Shown here one piece after another: positions 53,635 through 63,954 of a stretch of DNA of 64,000 bases. The translations under genes were made by a program, and so were the position numbers. Source of the DNA: Fodinibius saliphilus (lineage in GTDB: Bacteria; Bacteroidota; Rhodothermia; Balneolales; Balneolaceae). The stretch's first letter is position 1. Every line of letters begins with the position of its first letter. The notes below the pieces were generated by a model. The model saw only the letters and a list, made by a program, of their open reading frames with translations, did not search any database and was not told where the DNA came from. The stretch is taken from the NCBI RefSeq assembly GCF_005869845.1, contig NZ_VAWF01000002.1, positions 62,001-126,000 of the forward strand. Direction: 5' to 3'.

Positions 53635-53655
53635 GCTTTATAAATTTCTGCCTAT

Positions 53656-55479
53656 CTATGCGTTTGCCATCTCCTTCTCTTTGTCCATCTGTCTGTAGAT
53701 AATTAACTGCTGCCCGATAGATACTACATTATAAATGAGATAGTAGAGACTTAATCCCGCAGCAAAGTTATTAAAGATAAACAGTAGCATGAAGGGGAAT
53801 ATATATTGCAGAGCCTTCATATTTGGTCCGCCGGCAGCACCTCCACCGCCGCCACCGGGTCCCATACCACCGGTTAGTTTGCTTTGCGCCATCATAGCGG
53901 CAGTCATGAGCAATACAAAACCAGCCAGCTGGTCACCCAGGAAGGGCACTTCAAAAGGCAGACTTAATATATAATCAGGAGCTGAAAGGTCTCCGGCCCA
54001 CATGAATTCCTGCTGTCGAATTAAGATCGAGTTCTGGAAGAAGCGCCAAAGTGTAATTAAAATAGGTAACTGTAAAAGATTCGGCAGACATCCGCCCAGC
54101 GGATTAACCCCCTCATCTTTATACAACTTCATTGTTTCTTTCTGCTGCTTCTCAGGATCATCCTCATACTTTTCCTTAATCTCCTGCATCTTAGGCTGTA
54201 ACTCCTTCATTGCCGCCATGCTTCGGTAACTCTTCTTTGTAAGCGGGTACAGGACCATCTTAATCAGTATAGCAAAGAGGATAATCGCGAATCCGATACT
54301 CATGTAATTTTCGGCAGCATCGAAATATGGGATAATAATGTACTCTACAAGAGGATCAGACATCCAGCTCAACCAAGAATAACCAGTATCAACCATACCA
54401 TATGCCTGTGCATCATATGAAGCCAGAGCATGGTAGGCCATAGGACCTACAAAAAGATTGAACGAGGTGTTTCCTTGTTGAGAGATATTTGTAGTGACGT
54501 ACGACTTATAATTATGTTCGGTATTCAGCTTTCCTGTTTCACCTGTCTGTTCACCTATAAGGTGGGCACCCTGTGTGGTGTTTGGAGTTTTAATAATCTG
54601 GGTAAAGAACTTTGTTCGTGTTGCCACCCAATCAATAGCCCCATTATAGTCTTGGGTATTTCGTCCTGCCTCATCCAGTTTCAGCCGTTCCATCTCTCCG
54701 CCGGTATAGACATAAGCAGATGAATACGTTGCCTCCAGCGTGGGATCTTTCTCTGTAAATTTTAGCGGCGACGTCCATCCGAAGTCTACGGTCCCGCCAA
54801 TAATATCTCGTTCTAACCCTTCAAATGAGACATCAAGCCCAAATTGATGAGAATTTCCTCTCAGTGTATAGGTATAAACAATACGTTTATTTTCACTGAT
54901 ATTTAATGCATACCGAAGCTGTACCGAATCGCCCTCTGCTACGGTAAGTGAATCGGCATTGGTAAGAGATTCAAAAACCAGCTCATCAGTTTCCACATTA
55001 TAATTTTCACTGGTTAGGAAACCCATCGCATACGCCGAATGCGTAGTATCTTTAATCATGTCCACGGGCTTATGGTCCCATGTCTCATAATCTTTGAGTG
55101 TTATTTGTGAAGGACCTGCACCAACATTCGTAAAAGTGGCACGATAAAGTGGAGTTTTTACAACTGTTTCAGAAGTGTCAGAGATACTGGCAGCCGAAAA
55201 CATCCCCATATCTTGGGGAGCTTCCTGTTCAGAACGCAATGATTGAGGTTGTGTTTCTGAGGGGGATTGTACCTCTTCTTCGTTCTGTTGGTTTTGGGTA
55301 TCCTTATTTTGTGCCATTGCCCTAGCACGCTGGCTATCAGCTTGGGCAGCAGCGATACTGTCTTGCCGCGCCTGGGCCTTACGTTCGCGAAGTTCCTGTT
55401 CTGATGGCATGCTAAAATAGGCCCATGCAACCATCACAATGAATATTAAGATTAAGCCGGTTACGGTATTACGATCCAA
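53656..55479 (-). CDS. yidC: YidC membrane protein insertase
   Basis: Inserts and folds inner-membrane proteins, alone or with SecYEG. The 607-residue protein begins with a membrane helix (TGLILIFIVMVAWAYFSM), then a Gln-rich linker and a periplasmic beta domain (residues about 100-350), then the conserved insertase core of five helices (LVEYIIIPYF, YMSIGFAIILFAILIKMVLYP, NLLQLPILITLWRFFQNSI, YIFPFMLLFIFNNFAAGLSLYY). A Gly-rich stretch (GGMGPGGGGGGAAGG) separates late helices. It follows yidD by 18 bases and ends in a terminator. Confidence 0.97.
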   Translation of the reverse strand: MDRNTVTGLILIFIVMVAWAYFSMPSEQELRERKAQARQDSIAAAQADSQRARAMAQNKDTQNQQNEEEVQSPSETQPQSLRSEQEAPQDMGMFSAASISDTSETVVKTPLYRATFTNVGAGPSQITLKDYETWDHKPVDMIKDTTHSAYAMGFLTSENYNVETDELVFESLTNADSLTVAEGDSVQLRYALNISENKRIVYTYTLRGNSHQFGLDVSFEGLERDIIGGTVDFGWTSPLKFTEKDPTLEATYSSAYVYTGGEMERLKLDEAGRNTQDYNGAIDWVATRTKFFTQIIKTPNTTQGAHLIGEQTGETGKLNTEHNYKSYVTTNISQQGNTSFNLFVGPMAYHALASYDAQAYGMVDTGYSWLSWMSDPLVEYIIIPYFDAAENYMSIGFAIILFAILIKMVLYPLTKKSYRSMAAMKELQPKMQEIKEKYEDDPEKQQKETMKLYKDEGVNPLGGCLPNLLQLPILITLWRFFQNSILIRQQEFMWAGDLSAPDYILSLPFEVPFLGDQLAGFVLLMTAAMMAQSKLTGGMGPGGGGGGAAGGPNMKALQYIFPFMLLFIFNNFAAGLSLYYLIYNVVSIGQQLIIYRQMDKEKEMANA

Positions 55480-55497
55480 GAGAAATCCTCAGTTAAA

Positions 55498-55731
55498 TTA
55501 AGTTTTTGAATTCGTTTTGTGCTCGGGTACGGGATCATGCCCCCCTTCACTCCAGGGATGACAGCGAGCGATACGCTTCACTGTAAGCCAAAACCCTTTA
55601 ATAGCCCCATGTCTTCGAAAAGCTTCTAAACTATATTGGCTACATGTGGGATGATACCTGCAACTGCTTGGTATCCACGGAGAAATAACAAGCTGATAAA
55701 AACGGACAAGTCCAATAAACAGGTATTTCAT
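55498..55731 (-). CDS. yidD: YidD membrane protein insertion efficiency factor
   Basis: A 77-residue small protein with the family text [41 protein letters not shown] and [16 protein letters not shown]. It helps YidC-dependent insertion of membrane proteins. Its ATG overlaps the end of rnpA by 4 bases (translational coupling), the usual arrangement in the rpmH-rnpA-yidD-yidC operon. Confidence 0.95.
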   Translation of the reverse strand: MKYLFIGLVRFYQLVISPWIPSSCRYHPTCSQYSLEAFRRHGAIKGFWLTVKRIARCHPWSEGGHDPVPEHKTNSKT

Positions 55732-56162
55732 GGATTGGCAGACGAAATGGCAGGGAGTTGATCGCGCACTTGTTCGAGCAATGCTACTACATCGTGCTCA
55801 ACATCTTTAAAAGGCACATCAACAGCATTGGCCATAAGCGCTCCATGAAAAGCAAGTTCCTTTTCTCGAAGGAAGGCCGACAATGTATGTTGATGAAGCC
55901 GATAAGCTTCTTTGAGAAGCCGTTTCATTCTATTTCGTTTATTTGCTTTACCCAAATTTTTCCTTACAATAAATCCCATAAGGCAGCCGAAAGATGTATT
56001 GTCAACAATTTGAAACCGTATATTTACATACTTCTTACGGTAAATATAAGCATCCTGTTCAAAAAGACGCTTAAAATTCTTTCGGCCCCTCAGGATCTTA
56101 GCTTTGGATAAGCTTAAATCTTTATCAGAGCTCGAAGAGTGGTTACTTCGGCCCTTGCTCAT
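55728..56162 (-). CDS. rnpA: Ribonuclease P protein component
   Basis: Protein subunit of RNase P, which matures tRNA 5' ends. 144 residues from ATG 56162 (a GTG at 56165 is also in frame). The RNR signature is [18 protein letters not shown], with FKRLFEQ and [12 protein letters not shown] before it. The N-terminal 20 residues ([20 protein letters not shown]) are extra and their coding sequence overlaps the end of rpmH by 20 bases in a different frame. Overlap by yidD at its other end is 4 bases. Confidence 0.93.
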   Translation of the reverse strand: MSKGRSNHSSSSDKDLSLSKAKILRGRKNFKRLFEQDAYIYRKKYVNIRFQIVDNTSFGCLMGFIVRKNLGKANKRNRMKRLLKEAYRLHQHTLSAFLREKELAFHGALMANAVDVPFKDVEHDVVALLEQVRDQLPAISSANP

Positions 56163-56298
56163 CACTAATAGTGATACTGTGGCGTCCTTTTTGACGACGC
56201 TTCTTCAGCACTTTTTTTCCGTTTTTGCTACTGTTACGCTTACGGAAACCATGCTTATTTTTTCGTTTACGACTGCTTGGTTGATACGTACGTTTCAT
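56143..56298 (-). CDS. rpmH: Ribosomal protein L34
   Basis: A 51-residue protein. Translating the minus strand from ATG 56298 gives [20 protein letters not shown], continuing [19 protein letters not shown], the universal L34 sequence, then an additional [11 protein letters not shown] tail before TAA at 56143. It is too short for the usual length cut-offs and is easily missed. Its last 20 bases overlap rnpA. It heads the rpmH-rnpA-yidD-yidC operon and diverges from secA across 217 bases. Confidence 0.95.
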   Translation of the reverse strand: MKRTYQPSSRKRKNKHGFRKRNSSKNGKKVLKKRRQKGRHSITISDEQGPK

Positions 56299-56515
56299 GA
56301 CTATAAATCGATTTATGAAAATTCGCTTCTAAGAGAGACCCCTAAAATAAAAATAAATTTAGACAATAAGAACCATAATTTATCGGTTACATTTAATGCA
56401 TACACAGAGGCACCCTAATAAAAATGCGAAATTATACTGTTAAATAATTTGAACAGGCTCTGTGTAAACTGTAACTTTCACAAATCATATTAATTGCACG
56501 AGACAAAACTTTTCT

Positions 56516-59500
56516 ATGTTCGACACATTAGGTGATAAAGTTGGTGATCTTTTAACGAGTATTTTTGGATCTAAGAGCGAGCGCGACCTCAAAAAGATCT
56601 GGCCCATAGTGGAAGAAATCAATGAACACTATGAGGAGATGGAAGACCTTACGGATGAGGAGCTCAAACAAAAGACCGAATCCTTTAGGCAAAAAATTAG
56701 TAATGCTACGGCGGAAGTAGAGGAAGAGATTACTGCTATTAAGGATACCCTAAATAGCAGTGATGAACTTTCGGTATACCGTCGTCGCGAACTAGCCGAA
56801 GAACTTGAAGAGCTTGAACAGGAACAGACAGATATCATTGAAGATGTACTGGATGAATTACTTCCAGAAGCCTTTGCCGTAATGAAGGACACTTGTCGGC
56901 GCTTCCTAGGCGAGAAGTGGATGGTTGGCGGCAGCATGAACGAATGGGGTATGGTACCCTATGACGTACAGCTGGCCGGGGCTGTTGCTATGCACCAAGG
57001 GAAAATTGCTGAAATGAAAACGGGTGAAGGTAAAACACTGGCAGCTATTATGCCGGCCTACCTAAATGCGTTAAGTGGGCGAGGTGTTCATGTAGTAACC
57101 GTTAATAATTACTTAGCGAAACGTGATGCCGAGTGGAATGAACCGTTGTTTAACTTCCACGGACTCGAAGTTGATTGTGTTGATCTCTATGATCCCAACT
57201 CTGAACCCCGAAAACAGGCCTATCAAGCTGATATCACCTACGGAACAAATAATGAATTCGGCTTTGATTACCTACGCGATAATATGGTCATCAACTCCGA
57301 CCAACTTGTACAACGTGATCACAACTTTGCCATCATTGATGAGATTGACTCTATTCTTATTGATGAGGCCCGAACACCACTTATTATTTCTGGTCCGGTA
57401 CCCGAAGATACCCGTTCCGAAAAGTATGAAGAACTTAAACCCCGGGTAGAGTCACTGGTAAAAGCCCAGAAAAAGCTTGTTGCCTCTCTTGTTAAAGAAG
57501 CTCAACAAGAATTGGAAAAAGGCAATAGAGAGAGCGCGGGGCTGGCCCTGTATCGTGCACAACGCGGATTCCCTAAGAACAAGAAGTTCCGGAAAATGAT
57601 GCAGATTCCGGAAAACCAAAAGCTCGTCCAAGAGACCGAAGCTTTTTACCTACAGGATAATGCCAGCCGACTTCCCGAAGTTGATGAAGAGCTCTACTAC
57701 TCAGTAGATATGAAGATGAATAATCTTGAGATGACCGAAAAAGGGCGACAGTTTATTCTGAAAGATGATGAAGATGAGGAGTTTTTCGTTATCCCTGATC
57801 TGGGTACCGAAACTACTATTATAGATGAAGAAATTGATGAGCTTCGCGAAGAAAAGATCGAAGAGATCAAACAAAACGATGACTTTAGCGAAGAGTATAA
57901 AGAGGAAAAGATTGAAGAAGCCAAAAAGGAAGTAGCACAGGAACGCGAACGACGTTTCAACGAGCTACATCGCCTGTTTGCTGAACGTAGCGACCGTATC
58001 CACACTATTAACCAGCTGCTTAAAGCCTATACTCTTTTTGAACGAGAAGAAGAATACATTGTTCAAGAAGGCAAAGTCCAAATTGTAGACGAACATACGG
58101 GCCGTGTACTATCAGGACGACGATATTCTGACGGTCTCCACCAGGCTATTGAAGCTAAAGAAAATGTGAGTGTTGAAGCTTCTACCCAGACTTATGCTAC
58201 TATTACGCTGCAGAACTACTTCCGGATGTACAATAAACTATCCGGAATGACCGGTACTGCTGCAACGGAGGAGGGAGAATTCAATGAAATATATGACCTT
58301 GATGTCGTAATTATCCCCACCAATGAACCGGTTATCCGGGATGATAAAGAGGATCTCGTATTCCGTACGAAGCGTGAAAAATATAATGCGGCAATTGAAA
58401 GAATCCGGGAGTACCATGAAAAAGGGCAACCCGTACTCGTAGGTACTACCAGCGTTGATGTGTCTGAAACCATCAGCCGAATGCTCAAACGAGCCAGCAT
58501 ACCTCATAACGTATTGAACGCCAAACACCACGCACGTGAAAGTGAGATTGTAGAAAATGCCGGTCAGCCCGGAGCCGTTACCGTGGCTACCAACATGGCA
58601 GGACGTGGTACCGATATTAAATTAGCCCCTGGCGTAAAAGAAAAAGGCGGACTTGCCATCCTTGGTACCGCCCGCCATGAATCACGACGTATTGACCTAC
58701 AGCTTCGTGGGCGTGCCGGTCGTCAGGGAGATCCCGGCGAATCTCAATTTTTTGTATCCCTGGAAGATGATCTGATGCAGCTATTTGGCTCTGATCGTGT
58801 TGCCAGCGTTATGGACCGCCTCAACTTTGAAGAAGGCGAAGTCATTACCCATTCCTGGATTACCAAATCGCTGGCCCGTGCCCAATCAAAGGTTGAGCAA
58901 AACAACTTCAGCATACGTAAGAAACAGCTGGAATATGATGATGTACTCAACAACCAGCGTGAAGTTATTTACAAACGCCGTAAGCACGCACTTGAAGGCG
59001 ATGAGCTTCGCAGCGATCTCTATGACATGCTTGAGGAGCTTGTCGAAAATGTAGTTGAAGAACATTACCCCGAAGGGGAGCTCGACGAAATTCAGGATAC
59101 TATCCTGCGGTTCTTAGCTGTAGATATCGATCTTGACCGTGAAGAGATGGGACAAATGGGACCTGATGTACTCATTGATCATATCATTGAACGTGCCTAT
59201 GAGGTTTACGACCAAAAGGAACAGATGATCTCTGAACCAATCTATGAAGTAATCAAAAATATTGAAGCCTCTGATGCAGAAGAAAAGCCCAGCAAAGTGC
59301 AGGTTATCTTTACTGATGGAATTCGGCGCATGAGAGTGGTAGTTGATGTAGAGCAAGCTCTTGAAAACGAGGGACATGAAATTGCCCGTGCTCTTGAGCG
59401 TACTGCAGTTCTATCAACCATTGATAATAAATGGATGGATCACCTTCGCGAACTTGATGCTGTAAAAGAGGGTATTGGGCTTCGAGCCTATGGTAAAAAA

Positions 59501-59911
59501 GATCCTCTCTTGGAATACAAACGCGAAGCATTTGAAATGTTTAAGCAACTTCTTGATGAAATAAACCAAGAGGCTATTTCACTAATTTGGAAAGCTATTC
59601 CCGAAATGCAGGCCGACCAACAAAAATTACAGCAGGCCCCAAAAGAGCGTGCTAAAGTGGATATGAACCGAGCCAAAACCAAGCACTCAGATGCTACAAA
59701 CATGGGCTTTAAGTCCGGCCAAGCACAGCAGGATGGTGGACAACAACAGCGTAGTGATCAAAAGCCAGAACCGGTGACCGTTGAAGAAGAGCCCGGGCGT
59801 AATGACTATGTCAAAATCCAAAATATGAGCAGTGGCGAGGTTATTGACATTAAATGGAAAAAAGCCAAGCGAATGGTTGAACAAGACGGCTGGGTTCTTA
59901 TTGAAAAATAG
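56516..59911 (+). CDS. secA: SecA preprotein translocase ATPase
   Basis: Motor of the Sec export pathway. 1131 residues, longer than the roughly 900 of Escherichia coli. Walker A is MKTGEGKT (167-174), the Walker B region is AIIDEIDSILIDEARTPLII, and helicase motifs MTGTAATE, NMAGRGTDI and QLRGRAGRQGD are present. An acidic insertion at about 65-115 and another at about 300-420 (VKAQKKLVASLVKEAQQEL...) resemble those of Bacteroidota-type SecA. The usual C-terminal Cys-rich zinc segment is missing; the end is KRMVEQDGWVLIEK. Divergent from rpmH. Confidence 0.97.
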   Translation: MFDTLGDKVGDLLTSIFGSKSERDLKKIWPIVEEINEHYEEMEDLTDEELKQKTESFRQKISNATAEVEEEITAIKDTLNSSDELSVYRRRELAEELEELEQEQTDIIEDVLDELLPEAFAVMKDTCRRFLGEKWMVGGSMNEWGMVPYDVQLAGAVAMHQGKIAEMKTGEGKTLAAIMPAYLNALSGRGVHVVTVNNYLAKRDAEWNEPLFNFHGLEVDCVDLYDPNSEPRKQAYQADITYGTNNEFGFDYLRDNMVINSDQLVQRDHNFAIIDEIDSILIDEARTPLIISGPVPEDTRSEKYEELKPRVESLVKAQKKLVASLVKEAQQELEKGNRESAGLALYRAQRGFPKNKKFRKMMQIPENQKLVQETEAFYLQDNASRLPEVDEELYYSVDMKMNNLEMTEKGRQFILKDDEDEEFFVIPDLGTETTIIDEEIDELREEKIEEIKQNDDFSEEYKEEKIEEAKKEVAQERERRFNELHRLFAERSDRIHTINQLLKAYTLFEREEEYIVQEGKVQIVDEHTGRVLSGRRYSDGLHQAIEAKENVSVEASTQTYATITLQNYFRMYNKLSGMTGTAATEEGEFNEIYDLDVVIIPTNEPVIRDDKEDLVFRTKREKYNAAIERIREYHEKGQPVLVGTTSVDVSETISRMLKRASIPHNVLNAKHHARESEIVENAGQPGAVTVATNMAGRGTDIKLAPGVKEKGGLAILGTARHESRRIDLQLRGRAGRQGDPGESQFFVSLEDDLMQLFGSDRVASVMDRLNFEEGEVITHSWITKSLARAQSKVEQNNFSIRKKQLEYDDVLNNQREVIYKRRKHALEGDELRSDLYDMLEELVENVVEEHYPEGELDEIQDTILRFLAVDIDLDREEMGQMGPDVLIDHIIERAYEVYDQKEQMISEPIYEVIKNIEASDAEEKPSKVQVIFTDGIRRMRVVVDVEQALENEGHEIARALERTAVLSTIDNKWMDHLRELDAVKEGIGLRAYGKKDPLLEYKREAFEMFKQLLDEINQEAISLIWKAIPEMQADQQKLQQAPKERAKVDMNRAKTKHSDATNMGFKSGQAQQDGGQQQRSDQKPEPVTVEEEPGRNDYVKIQNMSSGEVIDIKWKKAKRMVEQDGWVLIEK

Positions 59912-59974
59912 CTTATCGTTATTGGTTAATGGATACCATACAACCAATAACTTTAACCATTAACCTGTAACAGT

Positions 59975-60733
59975 ATGGAAGTATTAGGACTTGATATCGG
60001 AAGCTATGGTATCAAAGGCTGTATTGTTGATACTGAAAAAGGCGAAATAATTTCGGAGTACAAAAGTACTCCCCCGCTCGAGGATAGTACACCACACAAA
60101 GTATTAGCAAAGGTGTACCATTTGGTACACAAAGAATTCGAGTGGGATGGCCCCGTAGGATGTGCCTTTCCTGCCCCCGTTAATAACGGCATTGTTTTAT
60201 CTGCCAAACGTATCGACGATTCTTGGGTAGATGCTAATGCCGAACAACTTCTCTCTGATATTACTGATAATATCGTCACTGTTATCAACGATACCGACGC
60301 CACCGGACTGGCCGAAATGCGTTTCGGAGCAGGAATTAACCAAAACGGGCTTACAATAGTACTAACTGTAGGCACCGGTATCGGCTCATCCCTTTTTATG
60401 GATGGCAACCTAATACCCAATACTGAACTCGGGCTACTCGAAATTGACGGTACTATTGTTGAGAATCATGCCTCCAATAAAATCAGGAAAGAGGAAAATC
60501 TTCGAAAAAAAATCTGGGCTAAACGATTGGAATTGGTACTTGAGCATTTTGAAAAGGTGTTCCATCCCGACTTGTTTATCCTCGGTGGACAACTAAGTAA
60601 AAAGACCCAAAAGACCTTTCCATATATCAAAATAAACACAACCTTTAAACCAGCCGAATACCAAAATGAGGCAAGCATTATTGGCGCGGCGATGGTTGCC
60701 AGTAATAAAGGAAACGAAGTATTTTATCGCTAG
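59975..60733 (+). CDS. ROK-family kinase, polyphosphate glucokinase-like
   Basis: A 252-residue sugar kinase: N-terminal LGLDIGSYGIKGCIVD (phosphate binding), the sugar-binding and catalytic Asp in VINDTDATGLAE, GTGIGSSLFMDG, and C-terminal FILGGQLSKK and GAAMVAS. This pattern is that of polyphosphate/ATP glucokinases (PpgK) and related ROK kinases. It lacks the zinc motif of other ROK repressor-kinases. It lies 63 bases after secA and 62 before mtgA. Confidence 0.85.
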   Translation: MEVLGLDIGSYGIKGCIVDTEKGEIISEYKSTPPLEDSTPHKVLAKVYHLVHKEFEWDGPVGCAFPAPVNNGIVLSAKRIDDSWVDANAEQLLSDITDNIVTVINDTDATGLAEMRFGAGINQNGLTIVLTVGTGIGSSLFMDGNLIPNTELGLLEIDGTIVENHASNKIRKEENLRKKIWAKRLELVLEHFEKVFHPDLFILGGQLSKKTQKTFPYIKINTTFKPAEYQNEASIIGAAMVASNKGNEVFYR

Positions 60734-60795
60734 GTTATTATATTGGTATAATAAAACTGCCATGCCGCAAGTAGCCGTCGTCTTCAAATTTCCCT

Positions 60796-61566
60796 ATGGT
60801 GGACTATTATAATTTTCGGCAGCTTCCAAACCAGATTGAAGAAAAAAAGCTGTTCAAATACCGATCTTATGCTGCACAATCGGCTCACTATCTGCTTCGA
60901 ACAGTTATAACTATATTCTTCTTATCCATATTTATCGTCCTGCTTCTTCGCTGGATTACCCCGCCTTCAACATCCTTTATAGTACAACGACAGTATAAAG
61001 CCTGGCAAAACGGTCACCCCCTGGAACTACAACATCAATGGGTTTCAATGGAAAACATCTCTCCTCATCTTAAGATGGCCGCCATCTCATCAGAAGACCA
61101 ACGTTTTTCTGACCATTGGGGTCTTGATATCAACTCTATTCAAAAAGCGATAAAAGAACAAAAAAATGGAGAAGATCTTCGGGGAGCCAGCACTATCACA
61201 CAACAAGTTGCCAAAAACCTTTTTCTATGGTCAGATCGATCATACCTGAGAAAAAGTATTGAAGCCTATCTGGCCATTGTTATTGAATTGCTTTGGCCCA
61301 AAAAACGGATTCTCGAAGTCTATTTAAACATTGTAGAGTTTGGAGATGGTATATACGGAGCCGAAGCTGCTGCCAAACGCTATTTTAATAAACCTGCAGC
61401 ACAACTTTCTAAATGGGAAAGTGCTTATATGGTAACAGCCCTGCCCGCCCCCAAACGCTACAACTTGGATTATCCCTCAGACTATATGCTTTCTCGCAGC
61501 GCTTGGGTAATGCGGTATATGGACTTCCTAGGCAATGCTTCTTACTTAGAAAAGATAGATTCTTGA
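60796..61566 (+). CDS. mtgA: Monofunctional peptidoglycan transglycosylase (MtgA)
   Basis: A 256-residue GT51 enzyme that polymerises lipid II into glycan strands. One membrane helix (about 34-55, TVITIFFLSIFIVLLLRW) anchors it, and the GT51 domain shows SSEDQRFSDHWG with the catalytic Glu, GASTITQQVAKNLFL with its second-site Gln region, and NIVEFGDGIYGAEAAA. No transpeptidase domain follows, so it is monofunctional. Full length. Confidence 0.95.
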   Translation: MVDYYNFRQLPNQIEEKKLFKYRSYAAQSAHYLLRTVITIFFLSIFIVLLLRWITPPSTSFIVQRQYKAWQNGHPLELQHQWVSMENISPHLKMAAISSEDQRFSDHWGLDINSIQKAIKEQKNGEDLRGASTITQQVAKNLFLWSDRSYLRKSIEAYLAIVIELLWPKKRILEVYLNIVEFGDGIYGAEAAAKRYFNKPAAQLSKWESAYMVTALPAPKRYNLDYPSDYMLSRSAWVMRYMDFLGNASYLEKIDS

Positions 61567-61660
61567 TGACCACCAAAGACGTAAAAAGATGTACTGCTCT
61601 TGCCCCTCTCAGGAATCCTTCATTTATTGCCATCAGAAAATAAAAACGTATTTAGCTATA

Positions 61661-63742
61661 ATGAAACAACTACTTACCCTTTTCAGCTTACTACTCTTGC
61701 TGCCCGGATTTGCACAGGCCCAGACGTCTCTGGATACACTCAGTCTTAAATCTATCTTTTATGAACCGCTGTTGGCCGGTAATCGCCCTGACTTTAACAC
61801 CTTTTCTCCCGATGGAGAATATATCTACTATCAGGCTAACGACTCGGCCATGGCTAAAGAAGAGCTATTCCAAGTAGACCTCAATGGTACAAAGCGAAAA
61901 CCTGCACCTAAAAATATCCAAAGACGATTTACTGTTTCGCCCAGCGGCAAAAAGCTTTTATATAATAAAAAGGGAGATCTGTGGATCGCCAACATTGATT
62001 TCGAAAACAAAAAACAACTTACTGATTCTGAGATCCCTGAATACAGCCCCAGTTGGTCTCCTAATGGTAACCGTATCGCTTTTGTGATGGAAGGGGATGT
62101 GTGGATTCTGGATATTAATAGCAGTCAACTAAAACAGGTGACGAATACCTCAAAAGAAGAGCTAAGATATAATATTACTAGCTGGGCCGGTGAGGATAAA
62201 CTTATCTTATCGCAATACGATACCTCTGATTATGAAGAATACTATTTCCCCGACTACGTAGGTCACTATGTTGAAACCGGTGCTACTCGAAGAGGCATTG
62301 CTAAAAGAACCTATTCCGTAGCTTATCTTGACTCCAGCAAAATTGATCTTCTCTTTGAACAGAAGGGCTATGTAAGTTCCAGTGTTAGCTCTGGTGGTCA
62401 ATATCTTGCTCTTGATATCATGGATGCTGCTATGAAAAATCGCAAAATAAAAGTATACGACCTTACTGAAGCATCTTCGGAAACTGTTTTTGAAGATTCT
62501 ACGAAAGGATGGTTATACGGTACCGATATGGAGTTTTCCCCAGAAGGGAAAAAACTAATGTTCCAGTCAGAGCAAGATGGATGGAATCATATCTACACGG
62601 TAAACCCTGATGGAAGTAACCTGAACCAACATACCACGGGTACTTTTGAAATCCCTTGGGCAGAATGGACCGGTAAAGAAACAATAGTTTTCACCTCAAC
62701 CAAAGTAGACCCCGGTGAACGACATATTTATACCCTCGATATCACCAGTAACAAAACCAAAAAGCTTACAAATAAAAGAGGGTACCGTAAAAACTTTCGA
62801 CTAAGCCCTAACAAACAACAGCTGGTATATAGTTACAGTTACTTCAATCAGCCATTTGAGCTTTACAGTCTCAACCTGGAAAATCCCCAAAAAGAAGTTC
62901 AATTAACTGAAACCGTTCCAAATCGTTTCCATAAAATTGATTGGCAAAAAGAAGATTATATACGTTTTACTGGGCGTGATGGAGAAACGAACCTCTCGAT
63001 GTCAGTACTTGAACCACTCAACAAGCAAACTAAAAAGAAACATCCCGTGGTAGTCTTTGTTCATGGAGCCGGTTCACTACAAAATGTTTACAAAGGATGG
63101 TCATCCAGTTACTATCGAGAATATATGTTCCACCAGTACCTAACGACCCAGGGATATTATGTGATTGAGGTAGACTATCGGCATAGCACAGGATATGGAC
63201 GTGAATTCCGTGAAGATGTAACAAACTGGATGGGTAAATACGAAACTCAAGATATCATAGACGGTATTAATTACCTGGCAGAAAACTATGCTCAAGCTGA
63301 CACCAGCAACGTAGGCATCTATGGTGGTAGCTACGGTGGTTTTATGGCCCTGTATGCTACCAGTGTAGCTCCTGATTATTTTGATGCGGCAGCAGCTTTG
63401 CGAGCCGTTACAAACTGGGATAATTATTATCACACGAACCCCTGGTACACCCTGCCACGACTCGGCAAACCCAAAGCCGACTCTGCCAACTATGCCCGAA
63501 GTTCTCCCATTACCTATGTTGATGAGCTAGAACAACCTGTACTTATCCTGCACGGTCTCATAGACAATAATGTGGGGTTCCAGGATGCTGCCCAATATAT
63601 CGAAGAGCTGGTTCAGGCAGGGGACAAAGAGTTTGATATGATGATGTATCCCTCGGAGCGGCATAGCTTTAAAGACCCTGATGCCTGGTACGATGAATAC
63701 AGTCGAATCTACGATTTTTTCGAAGAAGAACTAGATGAATAG
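61661..63742 (+). CDS. Secreted S9-family prolyl oligopeptidase-type peptidase
   Basis: 693 residues from ATG 61661, chosen because it opens directly into a signal peptide (MKQLLTLFSLLLLLPGFAQA, cleaved before QTS); a longer frame from 61589 adds 24 residues that are not signal-like. An N-terminal beta-propeller with PD40 repeats (TFSPDGEYIYY, PSWSPNGNRIAFV) is followed by the alpha/beta hydrolase domain with the nucleophile Ser in GGSYGGFMALY, the Asp in LILHGLIDNNV, and His in SERHSFKDPD. It belongs to the DPP IV/acylaminoacyl peptidase group and is likely periplasmic. Confidence 0.92.
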   Translation: MKQLLTLFSLLLLLPGFAQAQTSLDTLSLKSIFYEPLLAGNRPDFNTFSPDGEYIYYQANDSAMAKEELFQVDLNGTKRKPAPKNIQRRFTVSPSGKKLLYNKKGDLWIANIDFENKKQLTDSEIPEYSPSWSPNGNRIAFVMEGDVWILDINSSQLKQVTNTSKEELRYNITSWAGEDKLILSQYDTSDYEEYYFPDYVGHYVETGATRRGIAKRTYSVAYLDSSKIDLLFEQKGYVSSSVSSGGQYLALDIMDAAMKNRKIKVYDLTEASSETVFEDSTKGWLYGTDMEFSPEGKKLMFQSEQDGWNHIYTVNPDGSNLNQHTTGTFEIPWAEWTGKETIVFTSTKVDPGERHIYTLDITSNKTKKLTNKRGYRKNFRLSPNKQQLVYSYSYFNQPFELYSLNLENPQKEVQLTETVPNRFHKIDWQKEDYIRFTGRDGETNLSMSVLEPLNKQTKKKHPVVVFVHGAGSLQNVYKGWSSSYYREYMFHQYLTTQGYYVIEVDYRHSTGYGREFREDVTNWMGKYETQDIIDGINYLAENYAQADTSNVGIYGGSYGGFMALYATSVAPDYFDAAAALRAVTNWDNYYHTNPWYTLPRLGKPKADSANYARSSPITYVDELEQPVLILHGLIDNNVGFQDAAQYIEELVQAGDKEFDMMMYPSERHSFKDPDAWYDEYSRIYDFFEEELDE

Positions 63743-63954
63743 AAAACTAAACCACTAAACTCTTGAATAATACCTATTGAAGATTTATCGGGTGTTATTC
63801 CAAGAAGTGAATTTTTATTCTATAAAAAATCACAACAGTTGGTTTATATACCTGAAAAAGATTAAGTCAGTAATATTTATCGAAATATTCTTTTTTTTCT
63901 TAGGTTCTTATCTTTTTGAGAAAAGACTCCAATAATCATAATTCGTGACATTTT

